Assembly (NCBI GenBank): GCA_021792975.1
Contig: JAJYTR010000017.1
Coordinates: forward strand, 1-39,977
Source: Pseudomonadota bacterium
GTDB lineage: Bacteria; Pseudomonadota; Gammaproteobacteria; Xanthomonadales; Rhodanobacteraceae
DNA length: 39,977 nt
Direction: 5' to 3'
In this document: positions 33,852-39,977 of the stretch, piece by piece
How positions within the stretch are numbered: the first letter of the stretch is position 1
Layout: each line of letters starts with the position of its first letter
Made by a program: the position numbers and the translations under genes
Notes under the pieces: generated by a model
The model's input: only the letters and a program-made list of their open reading frames with translations
Told to the model about the DNA's origin: nothing
The model's database searches: none

Positions 33852-36082
33852 TGCGGCTTGCGGGCGCGGCGCTGCTGGTGCTGGCGGCAGTGCTGCCGCT
33901 GCGCGCCCAGGCTGCGGACGCCTGGCACACCCGGCTGGACTGGCAGGGCCGTACGGCCTCGATGCGGCGCGAGGGTGCGGGCTTCGTGCTGCACACCGCA
34001 CGGGGCGCACGCCGCATCCCGGCGCCGGCCTGGCGCGCCGATACCGCCAGCACCCTGTTCGACGGGCTGTTCGCCATGGCCCAGGACGACCTGCGCCGCG
34101 ATGCCGTCGCGCAGATCACCGACGGCGCCTGGAACCACGGCCGGCCCATTCCCTGCGAATGCTTCATCGCCGGCAAGCAGTGGCCGTTCGTGTGGACGCG
34201 TGATCTTTCCTACTCGACCGATCTCGCGCTGTGGCGCTTCGATGCACCGCGCGCGCGGCGCTCGCTGGCGTTCAAGGTGTCCGGGGTGCGCGTCGCGGAT
34301 GCGCCGCAGGGACTGTATGTGCTGCAGGACACCGGTTCCGGCGGCAGCTGGCCGGTCAGCACCGACCGCGTGGTGTGGTTCCTGGGTGCGCGGCACCTGC
34401 TGGACGACCGCGCCTTCGCCGTCACCGCCTGGCGGGCGCTGCGCGACACCCTGGCGCAGGACCGCACCTATGCCTTCGACGCGCGCGTGGGCCTGTACCG
34501 CGGCGAGACCTCGTTCATGGACTGGCGCGAGCAGACCTATCCCGGCTGGACGAAGGACGACGTGCGCTTCATTGCCGGCTCCTATGCGCTGTCCACCAAC
34601 GTGCTGCATTACCAGGCGCTGCAGTTAGGCACGCGGCTGGCCAGGCAGCATCACGATGCGGTGCTGGCCGCGCGCTACGCCGCGCAGACCGCCGGGCTGA
34701 AGGCCGCCATCAACCGCTGGTTCTGGAACCCGCGCCGCGGCCTGTACCGCAGCTACCTGGGCCCCGGCGATCCACCGTTGCCGGTGGATGCATACGACCT
34801 GCTGGGCACCGCATTGGCGATCACCAGCGGCGTGGCCGACGGCGCGCGCGCGCAGCAGGCGCTGGCGCATTACCCCACCTGGCCGGCCGGCAGCCCGGTG
34901 ATCTGGCCCGAGCGCGCCAGCCAGCCCGTGTACCACAACCGCGCGCTGTGGCCCTTCGTCAGCGCCTACGCGCTGCGCGCCGCGCGCGTGCTGCGCCAGC
35001 CCGACCGCATCGCCCACGAACTGCGCAGCGTAATCCGCGCGGCGGCGCTCAGCGGCTCGGACATGGAGAACTTCGCGCTGCCGCAGCTCAGCACCCGTCT
35101 GCCCGGCAGGCTCGGCGGCCCGGTGGTGGATTCGCGCCGGCAGTTGTGGTCGGTGGCGGGCTACCTCGATGCGGTGGTCGAGGGCGTGTTCGGACTGGAA
35201 TCCGGCGACCGCGTGGCCCCGGAGATCCCGGTGAGCCTGGTGCCCATGCTGTTCGGCGACCGCACCACGATCACGCTGCACACGCCCGCGCGGACGGTGG
35301 TCCTGCACCGGCCGCGGCGGCTTGCCGGCAACCTGCTGGTGGCCGCGCGGCAGCAGACACGGCGCGGCACCACCACGGTCCGGCTCGCGGCCATCACGGT
35401 GCCCGATCCGCCGCTGCACGCGCCGCATCCTGAGTTCGCGCCGCGCACGCCCGCGCCGCCCGTCGTGCGAAAACGGGACGGCCGGTGGCAGGTCGCCAGC
35501 GCCGAACCGGCCACGCTGTGGGTGGACGGCCGCGCGCAGGGCGGCGCACCCGCGCGCGCGTGGACCCTCCCCGCCGACGGCGTACGCCGCTGCCTGGTCC
35601 TGACCGTGCGCCGCCACGGTGTGGATTCGCTGCCCAGCCGGCCGTTGTGCGTGGGCGATACCGCGCGTGTCGGCGGCGCCTGGCCGCGCGCATGGACGGC
35701 GCCGGCCACCGGCCTGTACGTGCTGCGGCTGAACTACGCGAATCCGCACGGCCCCATCAACACCGGCATCACCGCGGCGGTGAAGCGCATCATCGTGCGC
35801 TGCGGCAATGCGCCCGCGCGGACCGTGCCGGTGGTGATGCCGCAGGCCGTGGGTACCGCGCGCTCCACCACGGCGTACTTCCGCGCGGACGCCGGCGCCC
35901 GCTGCAGCTTCGCGCTGGAGCAGGGCTTCAACATGAGCTTCCTGGCCCAGGCCGCGCTGTATACCGGCGGCGCGGGCGGCAGCGCCGGGCCGCTGAACGA
36001 GGCCGGCATCGGCGATCTGCTGATTTCGGCGTCGCCGCAGCCAGCGGCGGCACCACGGCCCGCCGCCGGAGACGCACCATGA
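33851..36082 (+). CDS. Exported six-hairpin glycosidase-like protein, family unassigned
   Basis: Predicted 743 residues with a signal peptide (1-21, LRAQAADA). The region from about residue 60 to 480 looks like an (alpha/alpha)6 barrel: FVWTRDLSYSTDLALW resembles the YTWTRD motif of GH15 and debranching enzymes, and SFMDWREQTYPGWT, NRWFWNPRRGLYRSYLG and NRALWPFVSAYALRA repeat the aromatic-acidic pattern of such barrels. I cannot assign a family or name catalytic residues; Asp and Glu in WTRD and DWREQ are candidates. The last 250 residues look like beta domains, with a terminal one ending AGIGDLLISASP that could bind carbohydrate. Its place between GH31 and a sugar transporter, with one- and four-base overlaps, indicates a role in the same glucan pathway. 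Confidence 0.7.
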   Translation: MRLAGAALLVLAAVLPLRAQAADAWHTRLDWQGRTASMRREGAGFVLHTARGARRIPAPAWRADTASTLFDGLFAMAQDDLRRDAVAQITDGAWNHGRPIPCECFIAGKQWPFVWTRDLSYSTDLALWRFDAPRARRSLAFKVSGVRVADAPQGLYVLQDTGSGGSWPVSTDRVVWFLGARHLLDDRAFAVTAWRALRDTLAQDRTYAFDARVGLYRGETSFMDWREQTYPGWTKDDVRFIAGSYALSTNVLHYQALQLGTRLARQHHDAVLAARYAAQTAGLKAAINRWFWNPRRGLYRSYLGPGDPPLPVDAYDLLGTALAITSGVADGARAQQALAHYPTWPAGSPVIWPERASQPVYHNRALWPFVSAYALRAARVLRQPDRIAHELRSVIRAAALSGSDMENFALPQLSTRLPGRLGGPVVDSRRQLWSVAGYLDAVVEGVFGLESGDRVAPEIPVSLVPMLFGDRTTITLHTPARTVVLHRPRRLAGNLLVAARQQTRRGTTTVRLAAITVPDPPLHAPHPEFAPRTPAPPVVRKRDGRWQVASAEPATLWVDGRAQGGAPARAWTLPADGVRRCLVLTVRRHGVDSLPSRPLCVGDTARVGGAWPRAWTAPATGLYVLRLNYANPHGPINTGITAAVKRIIVRCGNAPARTVPVVMPQAVGTARSTTAYFRADAGARCSFALEQGFNMSFLAQAALYTGGAGGSAGPLNEAGIGDLLISASPQPAAAPRPAAGDAP

Positions 36083-37581
36083 ATCGCAAGCCCGCGCTGT
36101 CGTTCTGGCAGATCTGGAACATGTGCTTCGGCTTTCTGGGCATCCAGTTCGGCTTCGCCCTGCAGAACGCCAACGTCAGCCGCATCTTCCAGACTCTCGG
36201 CGCCAGCGTCGAGCAGATCCCGATCCTGTGGATCGCGGCACCGCTGACCGGGCTGCTGGTGCAGCCGATCATCGGCCACTACTCGGACCGCACCTGGACG
36301 CGACTGGGCCGGCGCCGGCCGTACTTTCTGGCCGGCGCCATCCTCAGCACGGCGGCGCTGCTAGTGATGCCCAACGCACCGGCCCTGTGGTTCGCGGCGC
36401 TGACGCTGTGGATCATGGATGCCTCGTTCAACGTTTCGATGGAGCCCTTCCGCGCCTTCGTGGCCGACCAGTTGCCCGAGCACCAGCGTCCGGCCGGCTA
36501 CGCCATGCAGACGTTCTTCATCGGCGTCGGTGCGGTGGTGGCCTCGGTGCTGCCCTGGCTGCTGGCGCAGATCGGTTTCGACAACACCGCGGCGCCCGGC
36601 ATGGTTCCGCAGACGGTGCGCTACGCGTTCTACGCCGGCGCAGTGGTGCTGTTGCTGTCGATTCTCTGGACCGTGGGCAATACCCGCGAGTATCCGCCGC
36701 AGCAACTGCAGTCGTTCGAATCCGGTTCCACGCAGGAGCCGGCGGCGGAAATCGTGCCGGCGCGGCTGCGGCGCAGCGCGGCGGCATGGTCGGCGGCGGG
36801 CCTGCTGGTGGCGCTGGCCGTGGTCGCGCTGGCGCTGAAGCCGGAGGTGTACCTGCTGGCCGCGGGACTGCTGACCTACGGCGTGCTGCTGGCGGTGCTG
36901 GCCGCGCGTGGCGGGACGCGGCATGACGCGGCCGCGACGCCGGCCTGGGCGCAGATCCTGCGTGACCTGTACACCATGCCCGAGGCGATGCGGCGCCTGG
37001 CCTGGGTGCAGTTCTTCTCGTGGTTCGCGCTGTTCGCCATGTGGATCTACACCACGCCGGCCGTGACTGCGGTGCAGTTCCATGCCGGCGGTCCGCAATC
37101 GGCGGCCTACAACACGGGAGCCAACTGGGTGGGCGTGCTGTTCGGCACCTACAACGGCGTGGCCGCGCTGGCGGCGGCGCTGCTGGCGCCGCTGGTGCGC
37201 CTGCTGGGCCTGCGCCGCGCGCATCTGTTCAACCTGTGGTTGGGCGCGGCAGGGCTGTTCTCGATCACGCTGATCCGCGATCCGCACTGGCTGCTGGCCT
37301 CGATGCTCGGCGTCGGCATCGCCTGGGCCTCGATCCTGTCGCTGCCCTACGCGCTGCTGGCCGACCACCTGCCGGCGCGCAAGATGGGCGTGTACATGGG
37401 CATCTTCAATTTCTTCATCGTGATCCCGCAGTTGCTGGCGGCCAGCGTGCTGGGGCTGCTGGTGCAGGCGGTCTTCCACGGCCAGCCGATGGGCGCGCTG
37501 GCGCTGGGCGCGTTCAGCCTGTTCATCGCCGGGCTGGCGGTGCTGCGTGTACGCGAGCCGGTGGTGTCGACCGCGCGCTGA
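36079..37581 (+). CDS. Major-facilitator sugar transporter (SLC45/GPH-like, maltose/maltodextrin)
   Basis: A 500-residue inner-membrane transporter with about twelve hydrophobic segments and a longer cytoplasmic loop near 205-235. The loop 2-3 signature GHYSDRTWTRLGRRRPYFL is the MFS motif with the RxGRRRP variant of sucrose/maltose carriers, and DASFNVSMEPFRAFVADQLP is also characteristic. I recall close relatives as the maltose transporters of Xanthomonas and Caulobacter. It would import glucose or maltose released by the three exported hydrolases. The ATG overlaps the previous stop by four bases; it is the last gene of the operon and ends six bases from the convergent repressor gene. Confidence 0.88.
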   Translation: MNRKPALSFWQIWNMCFGFLGIQFGFALQNANVSRIFQTLGASVEQIPILWIAAPLTGLLVQPIIGHYSDRTWTRLGRRRPYFLAGAILSTAALLVMPNAPALWFAALTLWIMDASFNVSMEPFRAFVADQLPEHQRPAGYAMQTFFIGVGAVVASVLPWLLAQIGFDNTAAPGMVPQTVRYAFYAGAVVLLLSILWTVGNTREYPPQQLQSFESGSTQEPAAEIVPARLRRSAAAWSAAGLLVALAVVALALKPEVYLLAAGLLTYGVLLAVLAARGGTRHDAAATPAWAQILRDLYTMPEAMRRLAWVQFFSWFALFAMWIYTTPAVTAVQFHAGGPQSAAYNTGANWVGVLFGTYNGVAALAAALLAPLVRLLGLRRAHLFNLWLGAAGLFSITLIRDPHWLLASMLGVGIAWASILSLPYALLADHLPARKMGVYMGIFNFFIVIPQLLAASVLGLLVQAVFHGQPMGALALGAFSLFIAGLAVLRVREPVVSTAR

Positions 37582-37587
37582 GGCCGC

Positions 37588-38703
37588 TCAGCGCGGCGTG
37601 CGGCGGGTACCGCTGCGGGCGCCGCTGCGTAGCGCGGTGACGGTGGCACTGCGGCGTGTCGGCGGCGCCGGCAGGCCGGCGCCGCAGGACTGGCGCACCA
37701 TCAGCAGCGGCGGCAGCTTGACCGGTTGCGCCTCCTCGCCGTGCACTAGGCGCAGCAACGTATCCACCAGCAGTTCGCCGGCACGACGGGTGTCCTGCTG
37801 CACGCTGGTCAGCGCCGGGTGCGCGTATTGCGCCATGGGGATGTCGTCGTAGCCCACCACGGCGACGTCCTCCGGCACGCGCAGGCCGTGGCCCTGCAGT
37901 GCGCGCAGCGCGCCGATCGCGATCAGATCGCTGGCGCAGACCAGTGCATCCAGCCGCGCGCCGCGGGCAAGCACCAGTTCGGCTGCCTCGCGGCCGGCCT
38001 GCTCGGTGGAGATGGCTTCCGCCTGCAGCAGGGGATCGGGCGTCAGCTCCGCCTCGCGCAAGGCGCACGCATAGCCCTGGTAGCGTTCGAGGAACTCGGG
38101 TGCTCCCTGCGAAGCGTGGCCGAGAAAGCCGATGCGGCGGCGCCCCAGCGACAGCAGGTGGCGGGTAGCGGCCAGTCCCCCGGCATGGTTGTCGCAGCCG
38201 ATGGACAGGCCCGGTTGTCCGGCCAGCACCGCGCCCCAGCGCACGAAATGCGTGCCCTGCGCCACCAGTGCCTCGAGGCGACTGCGGTATTCACGGTAAT
38301 CGCCGTAGCCCAGCAGGATCAGGCCGTCGGCCTTGTGGCTGTCCTCGTAATCGGCATGCCAGTCGCGCGAGAGCTGCTGGAACGAGATCAGCAGGTCGTA
38401 GCCGCGCTGCGCGCAGGCACGCGTGATCGAGCCCAGCATCGAGTGGAAGAACGGGTTGATGCTGGAGTCGTCGACCGTGGGATCCTCGAACAGCAGCACC
38501 GCCAGCGTACCGGACTGCTGCGTGCGCAGGTTCGAGGCGTTCTTGTCCACCTGGTAGTTGAGCTGGCGCGCGATCTCCATCACGCGTTCGCGGGTGGCGC
38601 GGTTGACCGCGGGATGGCCGCGCAGCGCGCGCGAGACCGTGGCCTGCGAGACTCCGGCCAGGTGCGCGATGTCCAGCGAATTGGCTTTGCCCTTCACGAC
38701 CAT
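37588..38703 (-). CDS. LacI-family transcriptional repressor
   Basis: A 371-residue regulator. The N-terminal helix-turn-helix and hinge read SLDIAHLAGVSQATVSRALRGHPAVNRATRERVMEI and ASNLRTQQSGTLAV. The periplasmic-binding-like sensor domain follows, with ICASD-type segment ALVCASDLIAIGALRALQ and VGYDDIPMAQYAHPALTSVQQD at its usual end. The extra 25 Arg/Thr-rich residues at the C-terminus are unusual. It lies tail-to-tail with the transporter gene, so it probably controls the glucan operon by binding an operator such as the one at 29724-29737; inducer identity is unknown. Alternatively it could act outside this window. Confidence 0.92.
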   Translation of the reverse strand: MVVKGKANSLDIAHLAGVSQATVSRALRGHPAVNRATRERVMEIARQLNYQVDKNASNLRTQQSGTLAVLLFEDPTVDDSSINPFFHSMLGSITRACAQRGYDLLISFQQLSRDWHADYEDSHKADGLILLGYGDYREYRSRLEALVAQGTHFVRWGAVLAGQPGLSIGCDNHAGGLAATRHLLSLGRRRIGFLGHASQGAPEFLERYQGYACALREAELTPDPLLQAEAISTEQAGREAAELVLARGARLDALVCASDLIAIGALRALQGHGLRVPEDVAVVGYDDIPMAQYAHPALTSVQQDTRRAGELLVDTLLRLVHGEEAQPVKLPPLLMVRQSCGAGLPAPPTRRSATVTALRSGARSGTRRTPR

Positions 38704-38761
38704 GGCCGGTACCGGCGGTGACGCTGGCCGCAGTCTAGGCGCGACGTCCGCGCGTTACAGC

Positions 38762-38792
38762 TTGTGCTGCAACATGGACGGACTGGGATAAT
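38762..38792 (+). promoter_or_regulatory. Candidate queA promoter
   Basis: GATAAT (38787-38792) matches the -10 consensus at five of six positions. TTGTGC (38762-38767) is a partial -35 at a long 19-base spacing. The start site would fall near 38799, about 23 bases before the queA TTG. Confidence 0.4.
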
Positions 38793-38821
38793 CGCGCCCC
38801 CGATCCGTCGCGAGCGCGCGT

Positions 38822-39841
38822 TTGAAGAAGTCCGATTTTCGCTTCGAGCTGCCGCCCGGGCTGATCGCCCAGCAGCCGCTGCCGCAGCGCAGCGACAGCC
38901 GCATGCTGGTGCTGGAATCCGGCGGCGGCTGGCGCGACAGCGGCATCCGCGCGCTGCCGCAGGAACTGCGCGCGGGCGACCTGCTGGTGTTCAACGACAC
39001 CCGTGTGATTCCGGCACGGCTTCCGGCGCGCAAGGAGACCGGCGGGACCGCCGAGATCCTCATCGAGCGCATCACCGGCGGCCACGAGGCGTTGGCCCAG
39101 CTGGGCGTCAGCAAGAAACCCGCCGCCGGCTCGGCCCTGCTGCTGGCCGATGGCAGCCGCGTGCGCGTGCTGGGTCGCGAGGACGCGTTTTTCCGCCTGC
39201 GCTTCGAATCCGTCGAGCCGCTGGAGAAGCTGCTGGCTCGGCTGGGCCGGATGCCGCTGCCGCCCTACATCAGACGCGCGGCACAGCCGCAGGACGCCGA
39301 ACGCTACCAGACGGTGTATGCGCGCGTGCCGGGTGCCGTGGCCGCACCCACGGCGGGACTGCATTTCGACGCGCCGCTGCTGGACGCGCTGGCGGCGTGC
39401 GGCGTGCGATTCGGGCAGCTCACGCTGCACGTGGGCGCGGGCACGTTCCAGCCGGTACGCGGCGAGGCGCTGGAGCAGCACCGCATGCACCGCGAGTGGA
39501 TCAACGTCGGCGCCCCGCTGGTCCGGCAGATCCGCGACACACGCGCCGCCGGTGGGCGGGTGGTGGCGGTGGGCACCACGGTGGTGCGCGCGCTGGAGTC
39601 GGCGGCCCCGCGCGGCGTACTGGCGCCGTTCGCCGGCGAGACCGACATCTTCATCCTGCCTGGCTACCGGTTCACCCAGATCGACGGCCTGCTGACCAAT
39701 TTCCACCTGCCCGAATCGACCCTGCTGATGCTGGTCGCGGCGCTGGCCGGGCGCGAGCACGTGCTGGCGGCCTACCGGCACGCGGTACAGGCGCGCTACC
39801 GGTTCTTCTCGTACGGCGACGCCATGTTGGTCTGGCCCTGA
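38822..39841 (+). CDS. queA: S-adenosylmethionine:tRNA ribosyltransferase-isomerase
   Basis: A 339-residue enzyme that transfers the ribosyl part of SAM to preQ1 in tRNA, forming epoxyqueuosine. Conserved parts are [74 protein letters not shown] and [18 protein letters not shown]. The start is TTG at 38822, giving the usual N-terminus MKKSDF. Usually tgt follows queA, but here a convergent gene end follows at 39934. lacI is divergent, 118 bases away. Confidence 0.95.
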   Translation: MKKSDFRFELPPGLIAQQPLPQRSDSRMLVLESGGGWRDSGIRALPQELRAGDLLVFNDTRVIPARLPARKETGGTAEILIERITGGHEALAQLGVSKKPAAGSALLLADGSRVRVLGREDAFFRLRFESVEPLEKLLARLGRMPLPPYIRRAAQPQDAERYQTVYARVPGAVAAPTAGLHFDAPLLDALAACGVRFGQLTLHVGAGTFQPVRGEALEQHRMHREWINVGAPLVRQIRDTRAAGGRVVAVGTTVVRALESAAPRGVLAPFAGETDIFILPGYRFTQIDGLLTNFHLPESTLLMLVAALAGREHVLAAYRHAVQARYRFFSYGDAMLVWP

Positions 39842-39856
39842 ACGGGCGTCCCGCAA

Positions 39857-39870
39857 GGGCCCGCGGGCCC
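39857..39870. repeat. Perfect 14-base GC palindrome after queA
   Basis: GGGCCCGCGGGCCC is its own reverse complement. It lies in the 92-base gap between the ends of queA and the convergent partial gene. With no T-run or proper loop it is not a standard terminator, though it could fold on either strand's transcript. Base composition alone makes such palindromes more likely here. Confidence 0.3.
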
Positions 39871-39933
39871 CGGCGGTGGCCGGCGGTGATGTTCTTTCCC
39901 GGCCCTACGCCACGAAGCCCATGGCTGCCCGTC

Positions 39934-39977
39934 TCACCCGCACTTGCTGTATCCGCAGTTCAGGCACGTCGAGCACC
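39934..39977 (-). CDS. nrdJ: C-terminal end of a protein with Cys-rich tail, probably class II ribonucleotide reductase
   Basis: Thirteen codons and a TGA are visible before the window ends. They read CSTCLNCGYSKCG, a run of CxxC pairs. From memory this ending is characteristic of adenosylcobalamin-dependent (class II) ribonucleotide reductases, where C-terminal cysteines relay reducing power to the active site. Zinc-ribbon proteins could end similarly. The call rests on 13 residues only. Confidence 0.45.
   Translation of the reverse strand, partial: CSTCLNCGYSKCG

Noticed and set aside
31362-34010. An 882-codon minus-strand open frame opposite GH31
   Set aside because: It mirrors the third-position GC of the GH31 gene, which has both catalytic aspartates and a signal peptide.
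39857-39870. GC palindrome as a bidirectional terminator for queA and the convergent gene
   Set aside because: There is no loop or T-run on either side; listed only as a repeat.

Overview
This is a very GC-rich stretch of a proteobacterial chromosome. I place it in the Gammaproteobacteria, order Xanthomonadales/Lysobacterales (Xanthomonadaceae or Rhodanobacteraceae). This placement is inference. It rests on the block rpmF-fabH-fabD-fabG-acpP-fabF-pabB-pabC-mltG-tmk-holB-pilZ without plsX, on a PilZ protein of the xanthomonad type (ending DKPTHTL), on a PdxH with the C-terminus RLLYP, and on exported glucan hydrolases beside a major-facilitator sugar transporter. Gene packing is dense, with no gap over about 270 bases. 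Many genes overlap by 1 or 4 bases. GTG and TTG starts are common. I saw no rRNA, tRNA, CRISPR array, insertion sequence or phage gene.

Layout. (1) 1-3317, minus strand: the start of an exported BNR/sialidase-fold protein and a small lipoprotein, then leucine catabolism (leucine dehydrogenase and isovaleryl-CoA dehydrogenase). (2) 3468-9323, minus strand: phosphate-stress genes phoB-phoR-ppk1 behind a recognisable PHO-box promoter, and a BepA-like periplasmic metalloprotease. (3) 9535-23117, plus strand: glutaredoxin and an AhpD-like protein, then the long fatty-acid, folate and replication block (yceD, rpmF, fab genes, pabB, pabC, mltG, tmk, holB), a PIG-L family deacetylase, pilZ, an orphan OmpR-type regulator and a YbjQ protein. 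(4) 23081-24614: a P-loop glycerate-kinase-like gene divergent from pdxH. (5) 24879-27735: acetoacetate decarboxylase, 3-hydroxybutyrate dehydrogenase and a patatin phospholipase, a likely ketone-body/PHB module. (6) 27797-29660: radA and an OsmC-family protein. (7) 29821-38703: an alpha-glucan module of a GH13 amylase, a GH31 glucosidase, an unclassified six-hairpin glycosidase and a sugar transporter, each start overlapping the previous stop. A convergent LacI-type repressor follows, and a CG-centred inverted repeat that could be its operator lies upstream of the amylase. (8) 38822-39977: queA, then the extreme C-terminus of a cysteine-rich-tailed protein, probably class II ribonucleotide reductase.

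How the genes work together. PhoB/PhoR sense phosphate and probably drive polyphosphate synthesis. The fab block supplies acyl-ACP and is punctuated by an acpP-specific promoter and terminator. The glucan module would cut maltodextrins in the periplasm and import the products. Most of the window is conserved housekeeping DNA. The less familiar parts are the six-hairpin protein at 33851-36082, the PIG-L protein wedged between holB and pilZ, the orphan regulator/YbjQ pair, and PabC lacking the usual cofactor-contacting glutamate.
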